Shown here one piece after another: positions 8,809 to 18,079 of a stretch of DNA of 64,000 bases. The translations under genes and the position numbers were made by a program. Below the pieces are notes generated by a model. It did not search any database. It saw only the letters and a program-made list of their open reading frames with translations, and was not told the DNA's origin. The number at the start of each line of letters is the position of its first letter. The stretch's first letter is position 1. The stretch spans positions 1 to 64,000 of the forward strand of contig NZ_VIUH01000004.1 in the NCBI RefSeq assembly GCF_007993865.1, given 5' to 3'. This stretch comes from Pseudomonas sp. SJZ079 (GTDB lineage Bacteria > Pseudomonadota > Gammaproteobacteria > Pseudomonadales > Pseudomonadaceae).

Positions 8809-9753
8809 TCAGGCCTCCTCAAGCAGGCGCGCGGCGTAGTTGGCGATGGCGGTGTCCTGCACCCCGGTGCCGGTCAGGTCGCACACCGTGATCTGCTCGG
8901 CGCCGCGGCGGACCTGGCGGCCCTCGGCGATCAGGCTGCCCAGCTCGAACACCTCGCGCTGCAGCGCCGGAGCGTGATGCAGCTCGCCGAGGGCGCGGGA
9001 CTGGCTGAGGCGATCGACTACCACGACATCGGCACTGGCCAGGATGGTCGCCTCCAGTTCGTTCTTGTGCGGGTTGTCCGAGCCCATGGCGGTGACGTGC
9101 ACTCCCTTGGGCAGGTCGCTCCAGCGCAGCACCGGCTCGCGCGCCGGGGTGGTGGTGACCACGATGTCGGCCTCGGCGCAGGCCGCGGCGGCGCTGTCGT
9201 GCACCGTCACCGTCAGGCCATGACGTTCCTGCATGAGCGCGGCATAGGCCTCGGCCTTGGCGCGGTCGCGGGCGTACACATGCACCTCACGGATATCGCG
9301 CACCAGGCGCAAGGCCGCGACCTGCAATTCGGCCTGCAGGCCGGCGCCGATCACCGCGACGCGCTGGGCGTCCTCGCGGGCCAGGTGCTTGGCGGCGATG
9401 GCGCCGGCCAGGGCGGTGCGGATGTCGGTCAGGTAGCCCTCGTCGAACAGCACCGCCTCGACCAGCCCGGTCTTGGCCGAAAACAGCAGCATCAGACCGT
9501 TGAGGCTGGGCAGGCCGAGCTTGGGGTTGTCGAAGAAGCCGGGGCTGATCTTCACCGCGAAACGCGGCCAGCCTTGGATGTGCGCGGTCTTCACGTCGAC
9601 CTCGCCGTTGCTCTCGGCGATGTTCATGCTGAGGATCGGCGGCATCGCCACCTCGTCGCGGCCAAGGGCGGCGAAACCAGCCTCCACGGCCTCCAGGGCG
9701 GCCGGGTCGAGCTTGACCCGCTCGGCGATCTGCTGGCGGTTATAGATGTTCAT
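8809..9753 (-). CDS. eutC: Ectoine utilization protein EutC (ornithine cyclodeaminase family)
   Basis: A 314-residue member of the ornithine cyclodeaminase / mu-crystallin family. The NAD(P)-binding core shows VAVIGAGLQAELQVAALRLV at about 120-140, and the substrate lobe contains FAVKISPGFFDN. In this operon it is the EutC step of hydroxyectoine-to-ectoine conversion rather than ornithine metabolism, judged by its place between eutB and eutA. Its start overlaps the end of eutB by 14 bp and its stop abuts the eutA ATG, so the three are translationally coupled. Confidence 0.87.
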   Translation of the reverse strand: MNIYNRQQIAERVKLDPAALEAVEAGFAALGRDEVAMPPILSMNIAESNGEVDVKTAHIQGWPRFAVKISPGFFDNPKLGLPSLNGLMLLFSAKTGLVEAVLFDEGYLTDIRTALAGAIAAKHLAREDAQRVAVIGAGLQAELQVAALRLVRDIREVHVYARDRAKAEAYAALMQERHGLTVTVHDSAAAACAEADIVVTTTPAREPVLRWSDLPKGVHVTAMGSDNPHKNELEATILASADVVVVDRLSQSRALGELHHAPALQREVFELGSLIAEGRQVRRGAEQITVCDLTGTGVQDTAIANYAARLLEEA

Positions 9754-10735
9754 AGGGACGCTCTCCGGCCAGGCGGCAGGCCTCGGAAAAGGTGGCGGTG
9801 GACAGGTTCTGGCCGCTGACCACGAACGCCACGCGGCGTCCGCTCAGGTCCAATTGGTGCTGCTCGACGGCGGCCACACCGACCGCGGCGGCGCCCTCGA
9901 CCAGGAGTTTTTCTTCGCGCAGGAAATGCAGCATGGCGCGGGCGATCTGCGCCTCGTCGACCTTGTAGCCGCGGTCCATGTAGCGCTGGGTCATGGCGAA
10001 GCTCCAGGCGTTATCCAGGCCAATGCCGCCGCCCAGGCTGTCGGCCAGTGATGCCACCTCGGGCACCTGCAGCGGATGGCCGGCGGCCAGGCTCTCGAGC
10101 ATCGCCGCGCCCTGGTTCATGCTCACGCCGATCACCTCGGCCCGCGGATTGATGCTCTTGACCGCCAGACCGATGCCGGCGATCAGGCCGCCACCGGACA
10201 GACCGGCGAACAGCAGGTCGATGTCCGGCTGCTCCTCCATGATCTCCAGGCCGCAGGTGCCCTGCCCGGCGATCACCAGCGGGTCGTCGAACGGCGAGAC
10301 ATAGGCCAGGCCCTGTTCGTCGCGCAGGCGGCGCGCCTCGACATCGGCCTCGTCCTGGGCTTCGCCGTGGATCACCAGCTCGGCGCCGCTCTGGCGCAGG
10401 GCCTCGACCTTGTTCTCCGGCACCAGGCGCGAGATGCACACCCTGACCGGAATGCCCAGGTGCTGGCCGGCATAGGCCAGGGCGCGGCCGAAGTTGCCGG
10501 TGGACATGGTCACCACGCCGCGCTGTCGCTGCGCGGCATCCAGGCCGAGCAGCGCGTTGACCGCGCCGCGCAGCTTGAAGGCGCCGGTGGGTTGCAGACA
10601 GTCCAGCTTCAGCCAGGCCTCGCAGTTCCAGCGCCGCGACAGTGATTCGGAACGCACCAGCGGGGTGCGCAGGGCCAGGCCGGCGATGCGCTGGCGCGCC
10701 CGGTAGATGTCTTGCAGGGTCAGTTGTTCGTTCAT
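9740..10735 (-). CDS. eutB: Ectoine utilization protein EutB (threonine dehydratase-like)
   Basis: A 331-residue fold-type II PLP enzyme resembling catabolic threonine/serine dehydratase. The Schiff-base lysine is in PTGAFKLRGA, and the phosphate-binding glycine loop is SGGGLIAGIG. There is no C-terminal ACT domain. In ectoine clusters EutB is thought to dehydrate 5-hydroxyectoine or its ring-opened form. The open frame continues far upstream, but the family starts at MNEQLTLQDIYRARQRIAG, the ATG at 10735. It is separated from doeD by 68 bp containing a strong hairpin. Confidence 0.87.
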   Translation of the reverse strand: MNEQLTLQDIYRARQRIAGLALRTPLVRSESLSRRWNCEAWLKLDCLQPTGAFKLRGAVNALLGLDAAQRQRGVVTMSTGNFGRALAYAGQHLGIPVRVCISRLVPENKVEALRQSGAELVIHGEAQDEADVEARRLRDEQGLAYVSPFDDPLVIAGQGTCGLEIMEEQPDIDLLFAGLSGGGLIAGIGLAVKSINPRAEVIGVSMNQGAAMLESLAAGHPLQVPEVASLADSLGGGIGLDNAWSFAMTQRYMDRGYKVDEAQIARAMLHFLREEKLLVEGAAAVGVAAVEQHQLDLSGRRVAFVVSGQNLSTATFSEACRLAGERPYEHL

Positions 10736-10761
10736 GTGCAAAATCCAACCTGTGAACGCAA

Positions 10762-10789
10762 GCGGGGGCCACCGTCTCGATGCCCCCGC
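10762..10789 (-). terminator. GC hairpin between doeD and eutB
   Basis: GCGGGGGC and GCCCCCGC form an 8-bp stem around a 12-base loop in the doeD-eutB gap. No U-tract follows on the minus strand, so it may attenuate or stabilise the transcript rather than end it. Confidence 0.4.
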
Positions 10790-10803
10790 GTTGACCTGGC
10801 CGG

Positions 10804-12210
10804 TTACTTGGCCTGCCAGGCGCCGCTGCTGATCAGCTTGTCGGTGACCTTGTTCACCGCCCGCTCGGCGCGGCCGACGATGTCGTCGACCTCGCCACGG
10901 CTGACCACCAGCGGCGGGGCGAAGCCGAGGATGTCGCCGTGCGGCATGGCGCGGGCGATCAACCCTTCTTCCAGGCAGGCCGCGGAGATCTGCGCGCCGA
11001 CCTTGAGGTTGGGGTCGAAGTGCTGGCGCTTGCTGCGATCGCTGGAGAACTCCAGGGCCGCCAGCAGGCCGATGCCGCGAGCCTCGCCGACCAGCGGATG
11101 CTGGCCGAAGCTTTCCTGCATGCGTTGCTGCAGGTAGGCGCCGGTGTCGCGCGCGTTGCCGGTGAGGTTCTCGCGCTCGATGATGTTCAGGTTGGCGATG
11201 GCCGAGGCGATGCCCATCGGGTGGCCGGAATAGGTGTAACCGTGGCCGATGGCGCCGTAGGTGTCGGTGCCCTGCTCCAGCACTTGCCACACGCGCTCAC
11301 CGACGATCACCCCGGACAGCGGCTGGTAGGCCGAGGTCAGGCCCTTGGCCACGGTGATCAGGTCGGGCTTCATCTCGTAGTACTGCGAGCCGAAGTCCAC
11401 GCCCAGACGCCCGAAACCGCAGACCACTTCGTCGGCGATCAGCAGGATGTCGTACTTGTCCAGCACCTTGCGGATCTCCGCCCAGTAGCCCTGCGGTGGC
11501 GGCACGATGCCGCCGGTGCCGAGCACCGGCTCGCCGATCATCGCCGCGACCGTATCCGGGCCTTCGGCGAGGATCATCTCCTCGAGCTTCTGCGCGCAGT
11601 AGCGGGAGAACTCCAGCTCGCTCATGGCGTCGTCGGGACGGCGGTAGTAGACCGGCGCAACGGTGTGCTTGATGCGCTCCAGCGGCAGGTCGAAGTGGGC
11701 GTGGAACACCGGCAGGCCGGTCATGGAGCCGGAGGCGATGCTCGAACCGTGGTAACCACGGTCGCGGGAGATGACCTTCTTCTTCTCCTTACGGCCGAGG
11801 ATGTTGTTGTAGTACCAGACCAGCTTGAGCTGGGTCTCGTTGGCGTCCGAGCCGGACATGCCGTAGTAGACCTTGCTCATGCCCTGGCCGGCGAGCTTGA
11901 CGATGCGCTCGGACAGGCTGGCCATGCCCTCGGTCGTGTGGCCGACATAGGTGTGGTAGTAGGCCAACTGCTTGGCCTGCTCGTAGATCGCCTCGGCCAT
12001 CTCGGTGCGGCCGTAGCCGATGTTCACGCAGTACAGGCCGGCGAAACCATCGATGAACTCGTTGCCCAGCGAATCCTGAATGCGGATGCCCTGAGCGCCA
12101 GTGATGATCCGTGCCGGGCTCTCGCCGTGGGCGTGCTGCTTGAGGTGGGTGGAGGCGTGGAAGACGTTCTGGCGGTCGATCTCGATGATCTTCTGGGTGT
12201 CGATGGTCAT
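10804..12210 (-). CDS. doeD: L-2,4-diaminobutyrate transaminase DoeD
   Basis: A 468-residue class-III (omega) aminotransferase. Visible landmarks are the PLP phosphate region YYGMSGSDANETQLKL, the aspartate in LLIADEVVCGFGRLG that holds the pyridine nitrogen, and the Schiff-base lysine in DLITVAKGLTSAY. In ectoine breakdown DoeD takes L-2,4-diaminobutyrate to aspartate semialdehyde. The assignment over other omega-transaminases rests on the neighbouring doeA, doeB, doeC and doeX. It may have its own promoter, because a repeat lies between it and doeC. Confidence 0.88.
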   Translation of the reverse strand: MTIDTQKIIEIDRQNVFHASTHLKQHAHGESPARIITGAQGIRIQDSLGNEFIDGFAGLYCVNIGYGRTEMAEAIYEQAKQLAYYHTYVGHTTEGMASLSERIVKLAGQGMSKVYYGMSGSDANETQLKLVWYYNNILGRKEKKKVISRDRGYHGSSIASGSMTGLPVFHAHFDLPLERIKHTVAPVYYRRPDDAMSELEFSRYCAQKLEEMILAEGPDTVAAMIGEPVLGTGGIVPPPQGYWAEIRKVLDKYDILLIADEVVCGFGRLGVDFGSQYYEMKPDLITVAKGLTSAYQPLSGVIVGERVWQVLEQGTDTYGAIGHGYTYSGHPMGIASAIANLNIIERENLTGNARDTGAYLQQRMQESFGQHPLVGEARGIGLLAALEFSSDRSKRQHFDPNLKVGAQISAACLEEGLIARAMPHGDILGFAPPLVVSRGEVDDIVGRAERAVNKVTDKLISSGAWQAK

Positions 12211-12244
12211 GGCAATGCCCTCAGGTTATTTGTTAACGGTTCCA

Positions 12245-12328
12245 GCTAGGTTTTCCTTGTTAGAAAACCTAGCGAGCGAAGGCTAGGCAGCGCATAGCGC
12301 ACGAAGCCCGCAGTAGTTTTCAGCTACC
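12245..12328. repeat. Short repeat related to the 40.1-kb inverted-repeat element
   Basis: An 11-bp stem (CTAGGTTTTC / GAAAACCTAG plus a G-C pair, 12245-12273) is followed by AGCGAGCGAAGGCTAGGCA and CGCAGTAGTT. Both of these strings also occur in the 261-bp element at 40092-40352. The right end overlaps the 3' end of doeC. It looks like a small, internally deleted relative. Confidence 0.45.
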
Positions 12329-13792
12329 GCTGGCGCTGGGCAGGTTGCCCAGGCAGTAATATTTGATCTGGCTGTACTCATCGAGGCCGTGCCGCGAGCC
12401 CTCGCGGCCGAGGCCGGATTGCTTGACGCCGCCGAAGGGCACGGGCGGGCCGGTCATCTTCACCGAGTTGACGCTGACCATGCCGAACTCCAGGCCGCGC
12501 AGCAGGCGCCACACCTGGCGCATGTCGTAGCCGTAGACGTAGGCGGCCAGGCCATACTCGGTGTCGTTGGCCTGGGCGATCAGCTGCTCCAGGTCGTCCC
12601 AGGCCAGCACGCCGGCCACCGGGGCGAAGTTCTCCTCGCGGTAGACGCGCATGTCCGCGGTCACATCGGCCAGCAGGGTCGGCATGAAGAAGTTGCGCCC
12701 CGGCGCCTGCTCCTGGTCACCGACCAGCAGGCGCGCGCCCTTGGCCACGGCGTCGTCCACCAGTTCCTGGGCCTTGGCCACCGCCTTGGCGTTGATCAGC
12801 GGGCCCTGGTTGACCCCGCGAATCAGGCCGTTGCCCACGGTCAGTTCGCCCATGCGCCGGGCAAAGGCGTCAAGGAAGGGCTCATACAGCGAGCGATGCA
12901 CGAAGATCCGGTTGGCCGCCAGGCAGTCCTGGCCGGTGGTCTGGAACTTGGCGTCGATCGCCGCCTGGGCGGCCTGTTCCACGTCCATGTCCGGCAGCAC
13001 GATAAAGGGCGCGTTGCCGCCCAGTTCCATCGAGCACTTCTTCACCGTGGCCGCGGCCTGCTGCAGCAGCAGGCGGCCGACCCGGGTCGAGCCGGTGAAG
13101 GACAGCGCCTTGACCTTGTCGCTGGCGCAAAGCACCTGGGAGACCATCTGCGGCTCACCGGTGATGACGTTGAACACCCCGGCGGGGAAGCCGGCGCGCT
13201 CGGCCAGCTCGGCCAGGGCCAGGGCGGAGAACGGCGTCTCACCGGCCGGTTTGACCAGCACGGTACAACCGGCGGCCAAGGCCGCGGCGGCCTTGCGGGT
13301 AATCATCGCGCAGGGGAAATTCCACGGCGTGATCAGCGCGGCGACGCCGATCGGCTCGCGCACGCTGCCCAGTTGGGCATTGTGGATATGGCTGGGAATG
13401 GTCTCGCCGTAGGCGCGGCGCGCCTCTTCGGCAAACCAGCGGATAAAGGAGGCGGCGTAGTCGATCTCGCCACGGGCCTCGTCCAGCGGCTTGCCCTGCT
13501 CCAGGGTCATCAGCCGGGCCAGGTCTTCCTTGTTGGCCAGCAGCAGGTCGTGCCACGTGTTGAGGATGGCGCCACGCGCCTCCAGCGACAGTGCGCGCCA
13601 GGCCGGTAAGGCGGCAGCGGCGGCATCGATAGCGGTGCCAACCTGGCCCTCATCGAGCTGGGTGCAGTGGCCGATGGTTGCCTCGGTCGCAGGGTCGATA
13701 ACCGCCTCGTCGCGGCCATCACTGCCGGCTATCCATTTGCCGTCGACGTAGGCCAACTGGCGGACCAGGCGTGGATCTTCGAGTTTGTGCAT
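12320..13792 (-). CDS. doeC: Aspartate-semialdehyde dehydrogenase DoeC (ALDH superfamily)
   Basis: A 490-residue NAD(P)-dependent aldehyde dehydrogenase of the succinate-semialdehyde type. TPWNFPCAMITRKAAAALAAG begins the cofactor-binding fold, the general-base glutamate is in MELGGNAPF, and the catalytic cysteine is in GQDCLAANR. In this operon it oxidises aspartate semialdehyde to aspartate, the last step of ectoine catabolism. I chose the ATG at 13792 (MHKLEDPRLVRQLAYVDGKW); the longer open frame to 13969 is lysine/serine-rich and unlike the family. The extreme C-terminus falls within a repeat. Confidence 0.87.
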   Translation of the reverse strand: MHKLEDPRLVRQLAYVDGKWIAGSDGRDEAVIDPATEATIGHCTQLDEGQVGTAIDAAAAALPAWRALSLEARGAILNTWHDLLLANKEDLARLMTLEQGKPLDEARGEIDYAASFIRWFAEEARRAYGETIPSHIHNAQLGSVREPIGVAALITPWNFPCAMITRKAAAALAAGCTVLVKPAGETPFSALALAELAERAGFPAGVFNVITGEPQMVSQVLCASDKVKALSFTGSTRVGRLLLQQAAATVKKCSMELGGNAPFIVLPDMDVEQAAQAAIDAKFQTTGQDCLAANRIFVHRSLYEPFLDAFARRMGELTVGNGLIRGVNQGPLINAKAVAKAQELVDDAVAKGARLLVGDQEQAPGRNFFMPTLLADVTADMRVYREENFAPVAGVLAWDDLEQLIAQANDTEYGLAAYVYGYDMRQVWRLLRGLEFGMVSVNSVKMTGPPVPFGGVKQSGLGREGSRHGLDEYSQIKYYCLGNLPSASGS

Positions 13793-13991
13793 GGACTGCG
13801 TCCCCTCTACAGGCCCGACCGCGGACAATCCGCGAGGCAGGGCGTGGTGCGTGTTTACGGCTTCCACTCTAGGGGTGATCGGGCGCCGATTTTTTCTCTT
13901 CAGCGGGCTCTTGCTTGCGCTTTTTTTGCTTTGCGGCAGGGCGATTGACGGTTTTTTCGGCGGTACCACGAACCTGCGCCCGACCTAGCCG

Positions 13992-14468
13992 TCACGCCGA
14001 CTCGACGTCCACTTGCAACGGCGGCTCGCTGTGCTTGATGGTCTTGGTGACTATGTAGGTGAAGTAGCGTTCGATACCCAGGTCGGCCATCAGCCAGCGG
14101 TCGATCAGCCGCTGGTACTGGTCGATGTCGCGGACCATGACCTTGACGAGGTAGTCGATGCCGCCGCCGGTGGCGTAGCACTCGGTGACTTCGGGGCAGT
14201 CCTGCATGGCGCGCTCGAAGCGCTGGAAGGCTTCACGGTTGTGCTGCTTGAGGCTGATCTCCACCAGCACCGCGGCGCGTTTGCTGAGGATCTCGGGATT
14301 CAGCTGCGCGCCGTAACCGCGAATGATGCCGGCCTCCTCCAGACGCTTGACCCGCTCCCAGCAGGGGCTGACCGACAGGCTGATGGCTTCGGCCAGGCTG
14401 GACTTGGTGATGCGGCCGTTGTGCTGAAGGATGCGCAGAATCTTCAGGTCGTAACTGTCCAGACGCAT
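13992..14468 (-). CDS. doeX: Lrp/AsnC-family regulator DoeX
   Basis: A 158-residue Lrp/AsnC protein. Residues 1-60 are the helix-turn-helix (DLKILRILQHNGRITKSSLAEAI, then SVSPCWERVKRLEEAGII), and 70-150 the RAM ligand-binding domain (VEISLKQHNREAFQRF). DoeX in Halomonas is the Lrp-type regulator linked to the doe operon; the name here is by context. It lies between uehA and doeC, with a 199-bp gap on the doeC side that holds no gene. Confidence 0.85.
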   Translation of the reverse strand: MRLDSYDLKILRILQHNGRITKSSLAEAISLSVSPCWERVKRLEEAGIIRGYGAQLNPEILSKRAAVLVEISLKQHNREAFQRFERAMQDCPEVTECYATGGGIDYLVKVMVRDIDQYQRLIDRWLMADLGIERYFTYIVTKTIKHSEPPLQVDVESA

Positions 14469-14552
14469 AGAAGCGCTCCGGCGCAGGGCGATACCTGCGC
14501 GCCAGGTGTAACGAAGCCGGCGAGATGACCCCGCCGGCCAGTGAAGCGCCGC

Positions 14553-15587
14553 TTACTGCTGTTCCAGCGCGGCGATTTCCTTCTCCAGCGCCTGCAGGGT
14601 GGCACCGGCTTCGGGCCCGGCCAGTTCGACCAGCTTGTCGCGCATCGGCAGGCTGGCCTTGCGGAAGGCGGCTTGCTCTGCTTCGTTCAGGTGCACCAGT
14701 TCGATGCCCGGCTTGAGCTGCTGGATCTTCGCCAGACGCTCCTTGTTGTACTGCGCCTGGGTGTCGAAGATGTACGGGCCCAGCTCAGTCACGGTCTCGT
14801 CGATAATCTTCTGCTGCTCGGCCGGCAACCCCTGGTACCAGGACTCACTGGACAACACGGCGACGGTGAACTGCTGATGGCCGGACCAGGTCAGCACATC
14901 GGTCACTTCATAGAACTTCATCTCTTCGATGGCGAAGATCGGGTTCTCCTGACCGTCGATCATCTTCAGCTGCAGCGCGCCATAGACCTCCGAGTAAGGC
15001 AGCGGGGTGGGCACCGCACCGAAGGATTTGTAGGTTTCCACCAGCATCGGCGAGGCCATCACGCGCATCTTCACGTTGTCGAAATCGGCCGGCTTACGCA
15101 CCACCTTGTTGGTGGTCCAGACCATTTCGCCTTCCGGGTACATGCTCAGCAGGCGCAGGTTGCGGGTCTTCAGCTTGTCGGCCATGGGGCCGTAGATGGT
15201 CGGGCTCTCGGTCAGCACCTTGAGGTTGACCTGGTTGTCCTGGGACAACAGGTAGGGCACCGAAAACACCTGCATCGACGGCGCGGTGGAACCGAGAATG
15301 CCGGTCGAGCCATGGGCGAACTGCAGCACGCCGTTGGCCACCAGCTCGGTCAAATCCTCCGACTCGCCGAGCGCACCGTAGGGGTAGACGGTGACGCTGA
15401 TCTTGCCGCCGCTCTTCTGCTCCACCAGCTGCTTGAACTTCTGCGCGTAGGCGTCCTGCACGCTGCCGCTGATTTCCTCGAGGGCGAACTTCCATTCCTC
15501 CGCCGCCACCAGGCTGGCCTGACCGATCAGGGTCAGGCCCATGGCTGCGACCAGGGCTGCTTTCTTCAATGTGCTGAATCTGCTCAT
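14553..15587 (-). CDS. uehA: TRAP transporter substrate-binding protein, probably UehA
   Basis: A 344-residue DctP-family periplasmic binding protein with a signal peptide (residues 1-29, ending ASLVAAEE). The family signature is present: VKMRVMASPMLVETYKSFGAVPTPLPYSEVYGAL-type residues including the substrate-carboxylate arginine, then KMIDGQENPI. It would capture ectoine and hydroxyectoine and deliver them to UehB-UehC. The membrane genes lie 4 kb away on the other strand beyond enuR, an unusual split. Only one DctP gene occurs in the island, so pairing with uehBC is the simplest reading. Confidence 0.82.
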   Translation of the reverse strand: MSRFSTLKKAALVAAMGLTLIGQASLVAAEEWKFALEEISGSVQDAYAQKFKQLVEQKSGGKISVTVYPYGALGESEDLTELVANGVLQFAHGSTGILGSTAPSMQVFSVPYLLSQDNQVNLKVLTESPTIYGPMADKLKTRNLRLLSMYPEGEMVWTTNKVVRKPADFDNVKMRVMASPMLVETYKSFGAVPTPLPYSEVYGALQLKMIDGQENPIFAIEEMKFYEVTDVLTWSGHQQFTVAVLSSESWYQGLPAEQQKIIDETVTELGPYIFDTQAQYNKERLAKIQQLKPGIELVHLNEAEQAAFRKASLPMRDKLVELAGPEAGATLQALEKEIAALEQQ

Positions 15588-15641
15588 GGTGAAGTCTCCG
15601 CTGTTGTTATTGACTGGAAAACCAACTGCGTCCGCCGGACG

Positions 15642-16715
15642 TCAGCCTTCGACTATGTCGGCGATCACCGCCAGGGTGTCACCTATGTCCACCAGCGCCG
15701 GGAAGCGCCGCGCCACCAGCATGCCGTCACGCTCGGCGCGGTATTCCACCGCCGGGGTGCCGGTGCGCTCGAAGGCATGCACCCGCGCCACCAGATCGCC
15801 GCAGCGCACCCGATCGCCCAGGCTGAGGGTGAGTTCGAGAATGCCGCGGTGCACGCTCTGCACGTAGCAGCTGGCGTCGGGCATATCCAGCTGCAGCGCC
15901 GGTTCGTCCGCCAGCTCCGGCTCGCCTGCGATGATCCCGGCGAACTTGAGGAAGTTGCGCACGCCGCGGTCGGCCAGGGCCATGGTCTGCGGCGTGCTGG
16001 TGCCGCCACCGCGCAGCTCGGTGGTGACGAACACCTTGCCCTGGGCTTCCACGGCGGTGTCGTACAACGACGCCGCATCCAGCTCGAAGAGGATCATGCT
16101 GGCGGCGGTGCCGAACAGCCGGGCGCCTTCGATGCACTTGGCCTCCTGTGCGGGGTCGGGCAGCCGGTGGGCCGCGGCGAAGGGCAGGATATCCAGGGTC
16201 TTGCCACCGGAATGGATGTCCAGAGCGTAGTCACACAAGGGAATCAGGTAGCGCTGGAAGTAGTCGGCGATGCGCTCGGTCATCGCCCCGTGGGGATTGC
16301 CGGGGAACGAGCGGTTCATGTTGCCCTTGTCGATCGGCGAGGTGCGGCTGCCGCTCTGCACCGCCGGGTAGTTCATCGCCGGCACTATGATCACCCGGCC
16401 CTGGATGTCCTCGGCACGCAGCTCACCGGCCAGCTTGAGCAGCGCGGTGATGCCCTCATACTCGTCGCCGTGGTTGCCGCCGGTGAGCAGCGCCGTGGGG
16501 CCGCTGCCGTGCTTCACCACCGTGATGGGAATCATGATGCAGCCCCAGGCCGACTGGTCATGGGAGTACGGCAGCTTGAGGAAGCCGTGCTGCACGCCGT
16601 CACGCTCGAAATCGAGGGTGACGCTGATGGTGCTTTCATGGAGCTCGGTGAGGGTCGTGAGACTGCTCGCCTGGAGTTCCGCTTCGGGTGCAATGTTCAT
16701 GGCTGCAATACTCAT
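15642..16715 (-). CDS. doeB: N-alpha-acetyl-L-2,4-diaminobutyrate deacetylase DoeB
   Basis: A 357-residue zinc enzyme of the AstE/AspA (M14-like) family. The zinc motif HxxE is in LLTGGNHGDEYEGITAL and the third histidine in YALDIHSGGKTLDI. DoeB removes acetate from N-alpha-acetyl-diaminobutyrate made by DoeA. Its start follows the doeA stop directly (16715 against 16717), so the two are coupled. The first ATG (MSIAAMNIAPE) is used; a second Met is five codons on and cannot be excluded. Next downstream is uehA, after 54 bp. Confidence 0.9.
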   Translation of the reverse strand: MSIAAMNIAPEAELQASSLTTLTELHESTISVTLDFERDGVQHGFLKLPYSHDQSAWGCIMIPITVVKHGSGPTALLTGGNHGDEYEGITALLKLAGELRAEDIQGRVIIVPAMNYPAVQSGSRTSPIDKGNMNRSFPGNPHGAMTERIADYFQRYLIPLCDYALDIHSGGKTLDILPFAAAHRLPDPAQEAKCIEGARLFGTAASMILFELDAASLYDTAVEAQGKVFVTTELRGGGTSTPQTMALADRGVRNFLKFAGIIAGEPELADEPALQLDMPDASCYVQSVHRGILELTLSLGDRVRCGDLVARVHAFERTGTPAVEYRAERDGMLVARRFPALVDIGDTLAVIADIVEG

Positions 16716-16716
16716 C

Positions 16717-17904
16717 TCAGGCCTTGACGAACAACTGGCGCGGGTAGTCGCAGAGGGTTTCCGCGCCGCTGTCGGTGATCAGAATGCTTTCGGTGGTCTC
16801 CAGCCCCCAGTCGTCCAGCCACAGGCCCGGCATGAAGTGGAAGGTCATGCCCGGCTGCAACAGCGTGATGTCGCTCTCGCGCAGGCTCATGGTGCGCTCG
16901 CCCCAATCCGGCGGATAACTCAGTCCGATCGGGTAGCCACAACGGTTGTCACCGCGGTCATAGCCGTAACGGCGCAGGCTGCTGTTCAGTTCGCGGGCGA
17001 TGTCGCCGCAGGTATTGCCCGGCTTGGCCACCGCCAGACCCGCTTCGAGGCCGGCGTTGATCGCCTCTTCGGCCTTGCGGAACGCCGCCGAGGGCTCGCC
17101 CAGGTAGACGGTGCGTGACAGCGGGCAGTGGTAGCGCTTGTGGCAGCCGGCGATCTCGAAGAAGGTGCCTTCGCCCTTCTTGAACGGCCGATCATCCCAG
17201 GTCAGGTGCGGTGCCGAGGCGTCCTTGCCCGAGGGTAGCATCGGTACGATGGCCGGGTAGTCGCCGAACTTGCCGTCGTGACCGGCGCAGGCCACTCGAT
17301 AGATCTCGCCGACCAGCAGGTTCTTCGGCAGGCCCGGTTCGATCATCTCGACGATGGCGCGGTGCATGTTCTCGACGATGCGCGCGGCGACGCGCATGTA
17401 CTCGACTTCCTGCGGTGACTTGATCGCCCGGCACCAGTTGACCAGGCCCGTGGCGTCGATCAGCTGGGCCTGGGGCAGGCCGCGCTTGAGCGCCTCATGC
17501 GCGGTGGCGCTGTAGTAGTAGTTGTCCATTTCCACGCCGATCATCCCGGCGGTCCAGCCGCGGCCCGGGAGGATTTCCTCACAGAGGTAGTCGAGCGCAT
17601 GGTGCGGCGGGTTCATCACGTAGCGGTCGCTGTAGGAGGCGATATCCTCCTCGGGCAGGTAGACGGTGCGGCGCGCGCCGTTGGCATCGATGCCACGCCC
17701 GTACCACAACGGATTACCGCTCTGGCCCACCACCACACATTGCGGGGTGTAGAACGACCAGCCGTCATAGCCGGTCAACCAGGCCATGTTCGAAGGATCA
17801 TGTACGATCAGGCTGGCGAGCCCCCGCTCAGCCATGGCGGCGCGCACCTTGGCCAGACGCTGGGCGTACTCTGCACGGCTGAAATTCAACGCAATTTCAC
17901 TCAT
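16717..17904 (-). CDS. doeA: Ectoine hydrolase DoeA
   Basis: A 395-residue protein of the M24 (pita-bread) family resembling creatinase and Xaa-Pro peptidase. DoeA opens the ectoine ring to give N-acetyl-diaminobutyrate. The N-terminal creatinase-like domain includes NMAWLTGYDGWSFYTPQCVVV, and the catalytic fold includes EGTFFEIAGCHKRYHCPLSRTVYLG and NRCGYPIGLSYPPDWGER. Doe-type neighbours on the same strand and the divergent EnuR fix the identity beyond the family. The promoter must lie in the 175-bp gap shared with enuR. Confidence 0.93.
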   Translation of the reverse strand: MSEIALNFSRAEYAQRLAKVRAAMAERGLASLIVHDPSNMAWLTGYDGWSFYTPQCVVVGQSGNPLWYGRGIDANGARRTVYLPEEDIASYSDRYVMNPPHHALDYLCEEILPGRGWTAGMIGVEMDNYYYSATAHEALKRGLPQAQLIDATGLVNWCRAIKSPQEVEYMRVAARIVENMHRAIVEMIEPGLPKNLLVGEIYRVACAGHDGKFGDYPAIVPMLPSGKDASAPHLTWDDRPFKKGEGTFFEIAGCHKRYHCPLSRTVYLGEPSAAFRKAEEAINAGLEAGLAVAKPGNTCGDIARELNSSLRRYGYDRGDNRCGYPIGLSYPPDWGERTMSLRESDITLLQPGMTFHFMPGLWLDDWGLETTESILITDSGAETLCDYPRQLFVKA

Positions 17905-18025
17905 GACAGCATCTCGAAAGCGAACGCGGATGCGTTCAGGTCTCTATAAACCGGCGTAACGACCGGGCGATTATGCAATGTACTGAAATCTGCTAGAGTG
18001 ACCACATCAAATACAGGTCAATCCG

Positions 18026-18052
18026 CATAAGACCCATACTTATGATCATTAC
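18026..18052. promoter_or_regulatory. Candidate EnuR operator in the doeA-enuR gap
   Basis: CATAAG and CTTATG form an inverted repeat 7 bp apart (18026-18044), followed at once by ATCATTAC (18045-18052). The second string recurs before uehB as an inverted pair. Position between the two divergent starts suits control of both; binding by EnuR is inference. Confidence 0.4.
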
Positions 18053-18079
18053 AATTTTCGTCAAGAACTTTATTGAACC

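Noticed and set aside
10735..11290. Upstream extension of the eutB frame
   Set aside because: The open frame continues into doeD on the same strand in another phase, but the family start and ribosome-site spacing fit ATG 10735.
13793..13969. N-terminal extension of doeC
   Set aside because: The added 59 residues are Lys/Ser/Pro-rich and absent from aldehyde dehydrogenases; ATG 13792 gives the usual length.
14541..16727. A 728-codon open frame on the plus strand
   Set aside because: It is antisense to uehA and doeB, both clear family members on the minus strand. High GC leaves long open shadow frames; its composition (rich in H, Q, G, A, V) is typical of such shadows.
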